Source: CAZUYC01 sp964624475
Lineage (GTDB): Bacteria; Myxococcota_A; UBA9160; SMWR01
Reading direction: 5' to 3'
Length of the DNA stretch: 64,000 bases
Assembly: GCA_964624475.1 (NCBI GenBank)
Contig: CAZUYC010000013.1
Span: 62,001 to 126,000 of the forward strand
Below, in pieces: positions 47,551 to 55,532 of this stretch; within the stretch, counting starts at the first letter, position 1; every line of letters begins with the position of its first letter. The position numbers and the translations under genes are program-made. Under the pieces are notes generated by a model. That model was not told the origin of the DNA. It worked only from the letters and a program-made list of their open reading frames with translations, and searched no databases.

Positions 47551-49919
47551 CGCTCGGGAACGCGCGAGAAGGCGGCGACGCCGACGGCGTAGATCGCCAC
47601 CGCGAGCGCCAGCACCGCGCGGAAGCCGAGCGTCATCGAGAGGATCGTCGCGAGCACGGAGCTCACCACCGAGAAGAAGCCGTTCACCGCCCAGCCCCAG
47701 GCGACGTACTCCCGGGGGTGCGCGGAGAGCGACGCGAGCGTGCGGAGCCCGAGCGGCATGAAGGCGCCGAGGCAGAGCCCGAGCGGAGCGAGCGCGATCA
47801 CCGCCAGCGCGGCGCGCAGCGCGAGGGGCGCCCACGCGAACGCGGCGAAGGCGGGCGCGAGCGCCGTGGCGTAGAAGATCGCCAGCGCCGCGAGTCCCGC
47901 GAGGAGCCGGGCGAGCGCGCGGCCGCGCCGCGCCGTGCTGCGGCCGCCGAGCCAGCTCCCCAGCCCCGAGGCGACGAGCAGCGAGAAGAGCGTCACGCTG
48001 AGCGAGTAGGTCGGGGAGCCGAGGAAGAGCACGAGCCGCTGGATCAGGCTGACCTCGAAGAACATGAACCCGAGCCCGAGCGCCGCGAAGTAGACCGCGG
48101 CGTTGGTCTTGCAGGGGATCTCCCGCCACACCTCGCGGGCCGCCGCGAGGGGCAGCAGCAGGAAGACCGCCCCGAGGGCCGTCGCCACCCCGAGCAGGCA
48201 GAGGAGCATGCGCTCGCCGGTCGCGTCCTCGGGGTCCCACACGACGGAGCGCTCCCCCCACGGGCGCGCCAGCGCGTCGCGGAAGCGCGTGAAGTGCCAG
48301 AAGAAGGGCGAGTCGTCGCTCACGGGCCCGACGGCGTAGGGGTAGTCGGCGAGCCAGCGCTCGAGCTCGTCCGGCGGGAGCGAGATCACCTCGTTCACGG
48401 GGTGCCGCGGACCCGCGCGCGCGCCGTCGCCCGCGTGCCAGACCCGCGCCCCGGGAATCGCCCCGTTGCGCGCGACGAATCGCTGCGCCTCGTCCGGGGT
48501 AAACGGCTCGCGCTTGAGCAGGATCGTCGCGGTGGTGAAGAGGCCCGGCACCGCGCTCAGCAGGACGTGCCGCGAGAAGTCGAGAGTTCCCCGGCGCCGG
48601 AACGCCTCTCGCGCCGTCGCGAGGTAGCGCGTGGTCCGGTTGGGCTTGCGGTCGAAGGCTACCTCGCCGAACTGCACGCACACGATGCCGCCCGGGGCGA
48701 GCCGATCGAGCGCGGCTTCCACCATCTCGATGGTGTAGAGGTAGCTCTCGGAGAGCACGAAGGCGCCCGAGCTCGCGGCGCCCAGCGCCGAGTAGGAATC
48801 CGGGGCGACGAACCAGACGAGGTCGCGGGGCCGCGCGTCCCGCTCGACGAACGAGCGTCCTTCCTCGTTCACGAGCTCCACGCGCTCGTGCTCGGCGATG
48901 CGCCCCGAGTACTCCGCGAGCTCGCCGCGCAGGAGCGAGACCGTGACGGGGTTGAGCTCGACCGCCGTCACCTGCCGGGCGCCGAAGTAGAGCGAGGCGA
49001 GGACCTCGTGGCCGCCGGCCGCTCCGATCACCAGCACGTCGGGCCCGGGCGGCAGCACCGCGAAGGGGATCGAGACGACCTCGGCGTCGAAGGCCGAGAG
49101 CTTCGCGAAGTCGCCGTCGAAGCGGCGGACGGTCGAGCCCATGATGCCGTCGTGCGTCAGCACGTAGAGGCGTTCGGGCGTGAAGCCGGGCAGCACGTCG
49201 ACCCGGAAGAGCGGGCTCCAGCTCGAGAAGAGGACCTGCTGGTCGCCGAGCAGCTGCGGGCTCATCGACTTGATGCGGTCGGGGACGGGCTCGGGGGCCA
49301 GCCCCGGCACGGCGACCAGCACCGCGAGCGCGGCCGCGAGCGGAGCCGCCGCGAGCGCGAGGCCGCGCACCTCGAAGAGCGCGACGCGAAGGCCAGCGGC
49401 GACCAGCACCAGGCCGGAAAACCCCACGGCGCCGGGCGGCGTGATCGTGGCGAAGAGCGGCACGCAGGCGGCGCAGCCGACCCCCGCGCCGACGAGGTCG
49501 GCGAAGTAGAGGCGATGGGAGTCGACCGGACGCGAGCCGAAGATCGTCGCGAGCGCGACCCCCACCAGCAGGAAGGGTGCGAAGAGCGCCAGGCAGAGCG
49601 CGGCGAGCTTCAGCCACTCGAGCGCGCTCCCGACCAGGTCGGTCGTATTGAGCTGCACCAGCGCCACGACGGCGTAGGAGAGCGGCACGGCGAGGGCCCC
49701 GCCGATCGCGCTCCAGGCGACGAGCCGCTCCGGACGCGCGCGGCGCAGCGCCGGAAACAGCGCCACGCAGACCCCTCCGGAGCCGAGGCCCAGCAGGGCG
49801 ATCCCGAGGATCGGGTAGGTGAAGTAGTAGTAGAGCTTGTAGGAGAAGACGCGGGTCAAGGCGATCTCGAGCACGATCGCGGCGAACGAGATCAGGAAGA
49901 TCTCGAGCCGGAAGCTCAT
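47538..49919 (-). CDS. Polytopic membrane protein with spermidine-synthase-like domain
   Basis: 793 residues. Membrane helices at ~5-200 (LEIFLISFAAIVLEIALTRV) and ~580-785 flank a soluble domain (~215-570) with the aminopropyltransferase Rossmann pattern: VLVIGAAGGHEVLASLYFGA, VTAVELNPVTVSLLRGELAE and YLYTIEMVEAALDRLAPGG. The catalytic Asp pair of polyamine synthases is not clear: where YDVIxxDxxDP is expected it reads DLVWFVAPDSYSALG, so polyamine synthesis is unlikely. Such SpeE-like membrane proteins are common but unassigned. Start ATG 49919 adjoins a 53-bp tandem repeat. Convergent overlap of 13 nt with the sulfatase-like gene. Confidence 0.85.
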   Translation of the reverse strand: MSFRLEIFLISFAAIVLEIALTRVFSYKLYYYFTYPILGIALLGLGSGGVCVALFPALRRARPERLVAWSAIGGALAVPLSYAVVALVQLNTTDLVGSALEWLKLAALCLALFAPFLLVGVALATIFGSRPVDSHRLYFADLVGAGVGCAACVPLFATITPPGAVGFSGLVLVAAGLRVALFEVRGLALAAAPLAAALAVLVAVPGLAPEPVPDRIKSMSPQLLGDQQVLFSSWSPLFRVDVLPGFTPERLYVLTHDGIMGSTVRRFDGDFAKLSAFDAEVVSIPFAVLPPGPDVLVIGAAGGHEVLASLYFGARQVTAVELNPVTVSLLRGELAEYSGRIAEHERVELVNEEGRSFVERDARPRDLVWFVAPDSYSALGAASSGAFVLSESYLYTIEMVEAALDRLAPGGIVCVQFGEVAFDRKPNRTTRYLATAREAFRRRGTLDFSRHVLLSAVPGLFTTATILLKREPFTPDEAQRFVARNGAIPGARVWHAGDGARAGPRHPVNEVISLPPDELERWLADYPYAVGPVSDDSPFFWHFTRFRDALARPWGERSVVWDPEDATGERMLLCLLGVATALGAVFLLLPLAAAREVWREIPCKTNAAVYFAALGLGFMFFEVSLIQRLVLFLGSPTYSLSVTLFSLLVASGLGSWLGGRSTARRGRALARLLAGLAALAIFYATALAPAFAAFAWAPLALRAALAVIALAPLGLCLGAFMPLGLRTLASLSAHPREYVAWGWAVNGFFSVVSSVLATILSMTLGFRAVLALAVAIYAVGVAAFSRVPERYSR

Positions 49920-49925
49920 CGCGCA

Positions 49926-50079
49926 AGGCCGCGCAGCGGCCGCGCAGCGAGCCGCAGGCGAGCGGAGCTCATCGGGCCAGGCCGCGCAGCGGCCGCGCAG
50001 CGAGCCGCAGGCGAGCGGAGCTCATCGGGCCAGGCCGCGCAGCGGCCGTGCGCCGCAGGCGAGCGGAGCTCATCGGGCC
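49926..50079. repeat. Tandem repeat, 53 + 53 + 48 bp, built from element arm sequence
   Basis: Unit AGGCCGCGCAGCGGCCGCGC followed by AGCGAGCCGCAGGCGAGCGG and AGCTCATCGGGCC, at 49926-49978, 49979-50031 and 50032-50079 (last copy lacks 5 bp). The central part is the palindromic element right arm. The last unit carries the stop codon and final codons of the GT39-type gene, and AGCTCATCG recurs at the next gene's start codon. No spacers of changing sequence, so not CRISPR. Confidence 0.92.
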
Positions 50080-52235
50080 GGCTGCCCTTCGCTCGCGAGC
50101 TCGATCCGCGGGTCCTGCCACACCATGGCAAACCCATCGAGGTCGAGCGTGTTCATGCGCACCCCGCCGCGGAACCGGGTCCGGAAGATCAGCATCGGCT
50201 CCTCGCCGGCGAAGCGCGAGAGATCCACGCGGCGCTCGGCGGCGGGAGGCGAGATCCAGCCGTGCACCGGCTCGAGGGGCAGGCTCTCGCGATACAGGAG
50301 CTCGTCGGAGCGGCCGTCGCGGTGCACCCAGATCTCCGCCGTGAGCTCGCTCCCCGTCCGGACCTCCGCCGGCTGCCGGTAGCCCACGCGGAAGGCGAGC
50401 TCCGCCGCATCCGGCACGGCGACACGGCACAGGGTGGAGACGTCCTGGATCCCACCCGGCGACTCGTCGTCGAGGAAGTGATACAGGATGTCGAAGAGCA
50501 GGTGATGGCGCAGCGTGCGGCCACGCCGTGTTTCGTGGTCCGCGTCGCAGTCCGCGAGCGCGTCCTGCGTGGGGCGCTCCGGCAGCGGCGTGGCGCGCCG
50601 CCGCAGGAAGAGATGCTTGTCGATCGCGACGGAGAAGGCCGGCGCGAAGGTCCGCCGCAGGTACTCGGTGAGCACCGGCGCGTAGTCCCGGAGCCGGGTG
50701 CGCTCCGAGAAGAAGTCGTCGTAGTCGGCCACCGCGAGGCGCACGCGCCCGGCCTCGACGCCCTCCACCACACCGGCGCCGCGGTCGTGCGCGATGTGGA
50801 CGGCGTAGAGATTGTAGTAGCGGCCCGGCATCGGCCGGTCGGCCAGGAAGTTCAGCATCGCGAAGCCCGGGAGCGTGAGGACCGGCTCGCCCTCGCGCGT
50901 GCCGGCCCGGATCGCCGCGACCTCGAAGCCGAGCATCTGCTGCTCCGCCTCGCTCACGAGGACGCCGCCGCGCGGCGGCGCGACCTCGGTGTCGAGCGAG
51001 CGCAAGAGGTCGACGTACCAGTAGCCCGCCACGATCGCGTAGGCGGCGAGGAGTGCGCCGCCCGCGGCGACGACGGCGCGGCGCGGCCAGCGCGCCGAGG
51101 CCGGTCCGCCGGCCAGGACCCGCGCCCCCACGACGGCGCCGAGCGCCACGACCGGCTGGTAGACGTTCACGAGATGGTTGAAGTCCGCGCGCGGAAAGAC
51201 GCCCAGATAGACGGATCCCGCGACCGCGAGCAACGCCAGGCCCCCCCCGTCCGGCGGAAGCCCCCGGATCGTCGGCGCGAGCATGAGCCACGCCCCCGCC
51301 GCGAAGAGCAGCGGCGGGATCCAGTACAGGAGCACGTGCAGGATCTCGACCGAGCGCACCAGCGGCACGGGCCAGTCGAAGCGCAGCGCGGTGTGGGTGA
51401 GCGCGGACGCGCCGTAGGTGAGCCGACCCAGGCCCGCCATCCGCTCCCGGGTGAAGATCTCCGCCGGCCCGAGGTAGGGGATGTCGTGCGTGCCGAGGAA
51501 TCCCCCGAACGGATGGACCACGAGCGCCTGGAAGGCGTCGCCGAGGGCCTCGTGGCGCCAGAAGTAGAGGAGGGTCGGGACGACGACGATCCCGAAGCCG
51601 AGCGCGACGGGGCCGGGGACGGCGAGCGCGTCCCGCCACGACGTCCCGAGCGACACGCGCGACTCGAGGCACAGCCCCGCGATCCCGACGGCGCAGCCCG
51701 CCGCGGCGAAGACCCCGTAGTTCTGCTTGAAGAGGATCGCGAGACCGAGCGCCACGCCGAGCAGGACGAGGTCGCGGCCGCGGCGATCGACGCCCCAGGC
51801 GAGCACGCGCTCGAGAGCGAGCAGCGCGAAGAGCACCGACCACGGCGAGTAGAACGACCACGTCCACGCCGGGAAGGCCCAGACGCTCGTGCCGAGGAAC
51901 GCGGCAGCCGCCGCCCACGCGGCGCCGGGGCCGGCGAGCCTCTGCACGATGCGGGCCGCGGCCCAGAGCGAGGCGCACCAGCAGGCGAGCGCGAGCAGGC
52001 GCGAGGCCAGCACGCTCGGCTCGACGAGGCGGAAGAGCGCGGCGAGCAGGAACCAGACGCCGGGCGCGACGAAGGCGTCCATGTCGCGGTAGAGGACCCT
52101 GCCCCGGGCCATGTCGAGCGCCTGGAGCAGCAGATAGCCCTCGTCGGAGAGGATGATCGCGCGCCGGCAGAGGGAGAGGCCGAAGCCGAGCGCCAGGGCG
52201 CCCGCGCCGGCCAGGGCGAGACGCCTCCAGGTCAA
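50070..52235 (-). CDS. GT39/ArnT-like membrane glycosyltransferase with C-terminal soluble domain
   Basis: 721 residues. The first ~440 hold about a dozen hydrophobic segments with the luminal motif SDEGYLLLQALDMARGRVLY near the N-terminus, whose Asp-Glu is the catalytic/metal site of lipid-linked sugar transferases of the GT39 and ArnT type. KQNYGVFAAAGCAVGIAG and VFPRADFNHLVNVYQP follow. The last ~250 residues are soluble (LAVADYDDFFSERTRL, EIWVHRDGRSDELLYRE), perhaps periplasmic. TTG start at 52235 overlaps the upstream paralogue's stop by 4 nt. Transfers a sugar from a polyprenyl carrier; acceptor unknown. The stop lies inside a tandem repeat. Confidence 0.85.
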   Translation of the reverse strand: MTWRRLALAGAGALALGFGLSLCRRAIILSDEGYLLLQALDMARGRVLYRDMDAFVAPGVWFLLAALFRLVEPSVLASRLLALACWCASLWAAARIVQRLAGPGAAWAAAAAFLGTSVWAFPAWTWSFYSPWSVLFALLALERVLAWGVDRRGRDLVLLGVALGLAILFKQNYGVFAAAGCAVGIAGLCLESRVSLGTSWRDALAVPGPVALGFGIVVVPTLLYFWRHEALGDAFQALVVHPFGGFLGTHDIPYLGPAEIFTRERMAGLGRLTYGASALTHTALRFDWPVPLVRSVEILHVLLYWIPPLLFAAGAWLMLAPTIRGLPPDGGGLALLAVAGSVYLGVFPRADFNHLVNVYQPVVALGAVVGARVLAGGPASARWPRRAVVAAGGALLAAYAIVAGYWYVDLLRSLDTEVAPPRGGVLVSEAEQQMLGFEVAAIRAGTREGEPVLTLPGFAMLNFLADRPMPGRYYNLYAVHIAHDRGAGVVEGVEAGRVRLAVADYDDFFSERTRLRDYAPVLTEYLRRTFAPAFSVAIDKHLFLRRRATPLPERPTQDALADCDADHETRRGRTLRHHLLFDILYHFLDDESPGGIQDVSTLCRVAVPDAAELAFRVGYRQPAEVRTGSELTAEIWVHRDGRSDELLYRESLPLEPVHGWISPPAAERRVDLSRFAGEEPMLIFRTRFRGGVRMNTLDLDGFAMVWQDPRIELASEGQPAR

Positions 52236-53884
52236 CGCGCCGGCTCCTCGCGCACGAGCCCGTACCACACGGACTCGCCGCCGCCGAATTCGGCGGTCCG
52301 GTGGAACGCGCTCTCGAGGTAGGCCGCGACCTCCGGAAAGAGCTCCGCGAAGGCGCGAAACTGCAGATACATCCGTGGATTGTAGACGACGCAGCGCGTG
52401 CGGCTGCGCTCGAGCGACGCGGCGATCGCGGCGCCGCTCACGTTCCCCGGAATCACGAGGTCGAAGCGGGTGGGATTCGGCCGCGCCGCCAGGAAGTAGA
52501 GGATCGGGAGGTCGGGAGCCGCGAAGACCGGCTCGCCCGGCCGCGCGCAGCGCTCGAGGAAGCGCGTCGCCCCGCGCAGGAGCGAGCGCTGCGTCGCGTC
52601 GACCCGGAGGCGCCCCCGGGCCACGCCGAGGGGTTCGGGGTACCAGCGTGCGACGTCGGCCGAGACGCGCGCCGCCGCGACGGCGCCGAGCAGGACGGCC
52701 GTCGCCCACGCCGCGCGCCAGCCGAGCGCCGCGGCGGAGCTCCGGGCGGCGAGCGCGCGATCCATCCGGTCCGCGACCGCCGCGGCGACGAGCAGGATCG
52801 GCGCGCCCACGAAGGCCAGGTGCGACCAGATCGCGGAGGGGAAGATCCCGAGGAAGAGGAGCCAGGCGAAGGCCACCACCGCGCGCAACGCCGCCCTGGC
52901 CTCGGCGCCGGCTTCGCGCCCGGCGGCGAGGGCCGCGAGCGCCCCGGCGGCGAGCGTCGCGAGCGCGCCGCCATAGGCGAGGCGGATCGCCGCGCCGCGC
53001 AGCGCGGGGGAGATCGCGAAGCCGAGCAGCGCCTCGCCCCGCACGAGGTAGTTGAAGAGGACCGCGGGCGTGTAGAGGAAGACGAAGCGCGGGTCCGAGG
53101 GCATCGGGCCGAGGATCGGGGGGAGCGGATCGCGGAAGGCCTCGAGCTGCGAGGCGCCGATCGAGACGAACGTGGCGTCGATGAGAGCCGGGAGCGCCCC
53201 GGCCGCCGCGAAGGCGACCGCCGCGGGGAGCCCGAGCGCTGCGGCGCCGAGCGCGACCGGGAGGAGCGTCCGCAACAGCGGGCGCGGCGCCACGGCCGAA
53301 GGGCCCTGCCCGAAGCCGAGCCCGGCGAGAACGCCGAGGCCTGCGAGGACGCCGAAGTTCTGCTTCACGAGCGCGCAGGCCCCGAGGCACAGGCCCGTCG
53401 CCAGCGCGTCCGCGTCGCGGCCTCGCTCGAGCGTGCGGAGGAGCCCCAGCAGGGCCGCCAGGGCGAAGAGCATCGCCAGCGGCGAGTAGTTGAGCATGCT
53501 GAGCCCCGGGAAGTCGAAGACGACGAGCTCGAGATGGAGCGCGGGCGCGAGCCACGCCCACGCAGGCCTCGCGACCCGCGTCGCCACGCGCCAGAGGCAG
53601 AGCGCGGTCAGGGCATTCACGACGACCTGCGCCCGGCGCAGCACGAGCAGATCGTCGCCGAAGACCGCCATGAGCCAGGCGGCGACGTGGTAGACGCCCG
53701 GGAAGATCCCGGTATAGACGTCGCGGTAGAGGACCTGGCCGCGGGCGATCCGGTCCGCGATGGCGGCGAGCTGGCCCTCGTCGACCGGAACGATGCTGCG
53801 GTCGTGCGTCGGCAGCTGGACCAGGGCGGCGACGGCGAGAACGAGGGCCGACCCCGCCGCGCTCCGAACCGGCCCCGGCCGCAT
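52232..53884 (-). CDS. GT39-like membrane glycosyltransferase
   Basis: 550 residues and a paralogue of the next gene: VDEGQLAAIADRIARGQVLY followed by RDVYTGIFPGVYHVAAWLMA mirrors the partner's SDEGYLL and RDMDAFVAPGVWF. About eleven hydrophobic segments, KQNFGVLAGLGVLAGLG, and a short C-terminal soluble part (CVVYNPRMYLQF). The frame is open upstream, but ATG 53884 sits 8 nt after a TATACT hexamer on the same strand, which suggests a leaderless start. Polyprenyl-phosphate-sugar dependent transfer is inferred from the DE motif. Confidence 0.84.
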   Translation of the reverse strand: MRPGPVRSAAGSALVLAVAALVQLPTHDRSIVPVDEGQLAAIADRIARGQVLYRDVYTGIFPGVYHVAAWLMAVFGDDLLVLRRAQVVVNALTALCLWRVATRVARPAWAWLAPALHLELVVFDFPGLSMLNYSPLAMLFALAALLGLLRTLERGRDADALATGLCLGACALVKQNFGVLAGLGVLAGLGFGQGPSAVAPRPLLRTLLPVALGAAALGLPAAVAFAAAGALPALIDATFVSIGASQLEAFRDPLPPILGPMPSDPRFVFLYTPAVLFNYLVRGEALLGFAISPALRGAAIRLAYGGALATLAAGALAALAAGREAGAEARAALRAVVAFAWLLFLGIFPSAIWSHLAFVGAPILLVAAAVADRMDRALAARSSAAALGWRAAWATAVLLGAVAAARVSADVARWYPEPLGVARGRLRVDATQRSLLRGATRFLERCARPGEPVFAAPDLPILYFLAARPNPTRFDLVIPGNVSGAAIAASLERSRTRCVVYNPRMYLQFRAFAELFPEVAAYLESAFHRTAEFGGGESVWYGLVREEPAR

Positions 53885-53892
53885 CGGGCCGC

Positions 53893-53920
53893 AGTATAGC
53901 CGCAGCGGCGTCGACGCCGC
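53893..53920. promoter_or_regulatory. Divergent promoter region with 16-bp palindrome
   Basis: In the 52-bp gap between the GT39 pair and the methyltransferase, GCGGCGTCGACGCCGC (53905-53920) is a perfect palindrome. On the minus strand TATACT (53898-53893) follows 6 nt after it and precedes the ATG of the glycosyltransferase by 8 nt. A regulator bound at the palindrome would sit in the -10/-35 spacer and could control both genes. Confidence 0.4.
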
Positions 53921-53936
53921 GGCCCGCTCGCGTACC

Positions 53937-54692
53937 ATGGGCGCTCCGATGGACGCGCACGAGCACGAGCGCCTCGCGGGATTCGAGGAGTGGTACTGGT
54001 GGCATCGCGGCCGACAGTCGATCGTGCGGCGCCTGCTCTCGCGCTACGCGCCGCCCGGGGCGCGCATCCTGGACGTGGGCTGCGGCACCGGCGCGACGAC
54101 GCTCGGACTTCGCCGCTCCGGCCCGGTCTTCGGCGTGGACGTGGGCCGCCAGGCGCTCCAGATCGCGCACGCCCGCGGGCTCTCCGTGGTGCAGGGCAGC
54201 GCCGCCAGGCTTCCCGCGCGGCCCGGCGCCTTCGACCTCGTGCTCGCGCTCGACGTCCTCGAGCACCTCGATGACGACGTCGCCGCAGCCCGCGAGATGC
54301 GGGCGGCGCTGCGTCCAGGTGGCTGCCTGCTCGCCACGGTCCCCGCCTACCCGTTCCTCTGGAGCGGCCACGACGAGGCCCTCGGCCACCGCCGTCGTTA
54401 CGTCCGCCGCGAGCTCGTCGCGGTGCTCGAGCGCGCGGGCTTCGAGACCCTGCTCTGCTCCTACGCCATGGGCTCGATCCTCCCGGCCGCCGTCGTCGTG
54501 CGCCTGTACGAGCGCTGGCTGCGCCGCCGCCCGGCCCGCCGCGAGAGCGGCTACGTCGTCGTCCCGGCGCCGCTCAACGCGTTGCTCGCCTGGATCACGA
54601 GCGCGGAGAGCTTCCTGCTGCCGTGGACCCCCCTACCCTTCGGCCTGAGCATCGCCGCCGTAGCGCGCCGCCCGGCCGCCTCGAAGCCGTAG
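53937..54692 (+). CDS. Class I SAM-dependent methyltransferase
   Basis: About 251 residues from ATG 53937 (an in-frame ATG at 53949 is equally possible; no strong binding site decides). LAGFEEWYWWHRGRQSIVRR leads to the SAM motif ILDVGCGTGATTLGLRRSGP, VDVGRQALQIAHARG, FDLVLALDVLEHLDDDVAAA and LRPGGCLLATVPAYPFLWSG. Members of this group with EEWYWWxxR and the DVLEHLDDD motif are often in glycan clusters. A short hydrophobic C-terminal stretch (LLAWITSAESFLLPW) may lie at the membrane. Target unknown. Confidence 0.88.
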   Translation: MGAPMDAHEHERLAGFEEWYWWHRGRQSIVRRLLSRYAPPGARILDVGCGTGATTLGLRRSGPVFGVDVGRQALQIAHARGLSVVQGSAARLPARPGAFDLVLALDVLEHLDDDVAAAREMRAALRPGGCLLATVPAYPFLWSGHDEALGHRRRYVRRELVAVLERAGFETLLCSYAMGSILPAAVVVRLYERWLRRRPARRESGYVVVPAPLNALLAWITSAESFLLPWTPLPFGLSIAAVARRPAASKP

Positions 54693-54725
54693 TCCGTCCG
54701 CGCCGCGACTCCGCGAGGGAGCCGA

Positions 54726-55508
54726 TCAGCGCCGGTAGCGCCACCAGATCCGCAGCAGGTCGACGCCGGCGCGCAGGTAGTCGCGCGGGCGGACCTTCGA
54801 GCCGGCGACGTCGGTCCACTCCGAGAGCGGCACCTCGCAGATCACCGCCTGCGCCGCAGCGAGCCCCCCCCCGCGGCGCCCGCGCACCAGGCGCGCCAGG
54901 ATCTCGACGTCGAAGGTCCAGCGCGCGACGAAGGGATCGCGGAAGAGCGCGCGCACCGTCGGGCCCGCCCGGAAGAGCTTCGCACCGCACTGCGTGTCGT
55001 AGACGCGCAGGCCGAGGACGAGCGCGATCGCCGTCGCGGCGATCCGGCCCAGGTAGTGGCGGAGCGCGTGCCGCTCGATCTGCCGGCCGAGCAGCACGAC
55101 CCGGGCACCGATCGCGAGCTCGAGCTCGGGCCGCGCTTCGAGGATGCGCAGGAACTCGGGGATGGCGGCGAGCGGCGTGGCGAGGTCCGCGTCCCAGAAG
55201 CCCGCGTACTCGACCTCGTCCTGGAGCGCGCGAAGCATCCCGCGCCGCACCGCCTCGGCCTTGCCGAGGTTCTCGGGCAGCGCGAGCACCGAAACGCGCT
55301 CGGGGTCGACGCGTTCGAGGGATCGCAGCAGCGCCAGCGTGTCGTCGCGGCTCCCGTCGTCGACGAAGACGAACGCTACCTCGGGGTGTTCGCGCAGGAA
55401 GTCCTTGTAGAGCGCCGCCGGGAGGCGCGCGGCCTCGTCGTAACACGGGATCACGATGCAGGCGCGCACGCGCGTCGGCGCCGCCGGATCCGGGTCTGCG
55501 GCGATCAC
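54726..55508 (-). CDS. GT2 glycosyltransferase, dolichyl-phosphate glucosyltransferase-like
   Basis: 260 residues with IVIPCYDEAARLPAALYKDF, FVFVDDGSRDDTLALLRSLE, NLGKAEAVRRGMLRALQ and FWDADLATPLAAIPEFLRIL (the DxD-type metal site), then YDTQCGAKLFRA and WTFDVEILARLVRG. This is the pattern of Alg5-like enzymes that load glucose or another sugar onto polyprenyl phosphate, the donor used by GT39-type membrane transferases next door. GTG start; only 24 bp separate it from the divergent second sulfatase-like gene. Confidence 0.9.
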   Translation of the reverse strand: MIAADPDPAAPTRVRACIVIPCYDEAARLPAALYKDFLREHPEVAFVFVDDGSRDDTLALLRSLERVDPERVSVLALPENLGKAEAVRRGMLRALQDEVEYAGFWDADLATPLAAIPEFLRILEARPELELAIGARVVLLGRQIERHALRHYLGRIAATAIALVLGLRVYDTQCGAKLFRAGPTVRALFRDPFVARWTFDVEILARLVRGRRGGGLAAAQAVICEVPLSEWTDVAGSKVRPRDYLRAGVDLLRIWWRYRR

Positions 55509-55532
55509 GGGGTGCTACGCTAGCAGCCCGAG

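Noticed and set aside
47538..49919. Polyamine biosynthesis assignment for the SpeE-like protein
   Set aside because: Catalytic aspartate motif not recognisable and the domain sits between membrane halves.
49926..50079. CRISPR-like array
   Set aside because: Units are contiguous with no variable spacers, and there are no cas genes.
45661..52322. Very long open frames on both strands (over 1,400 and 2,000 codons) across the sulfatase-like and glycosyltransferase genes
   Set aside because: They run through recognised genes of other frames, have low-complexity Arg/Ala/Gly composition and no start signals.
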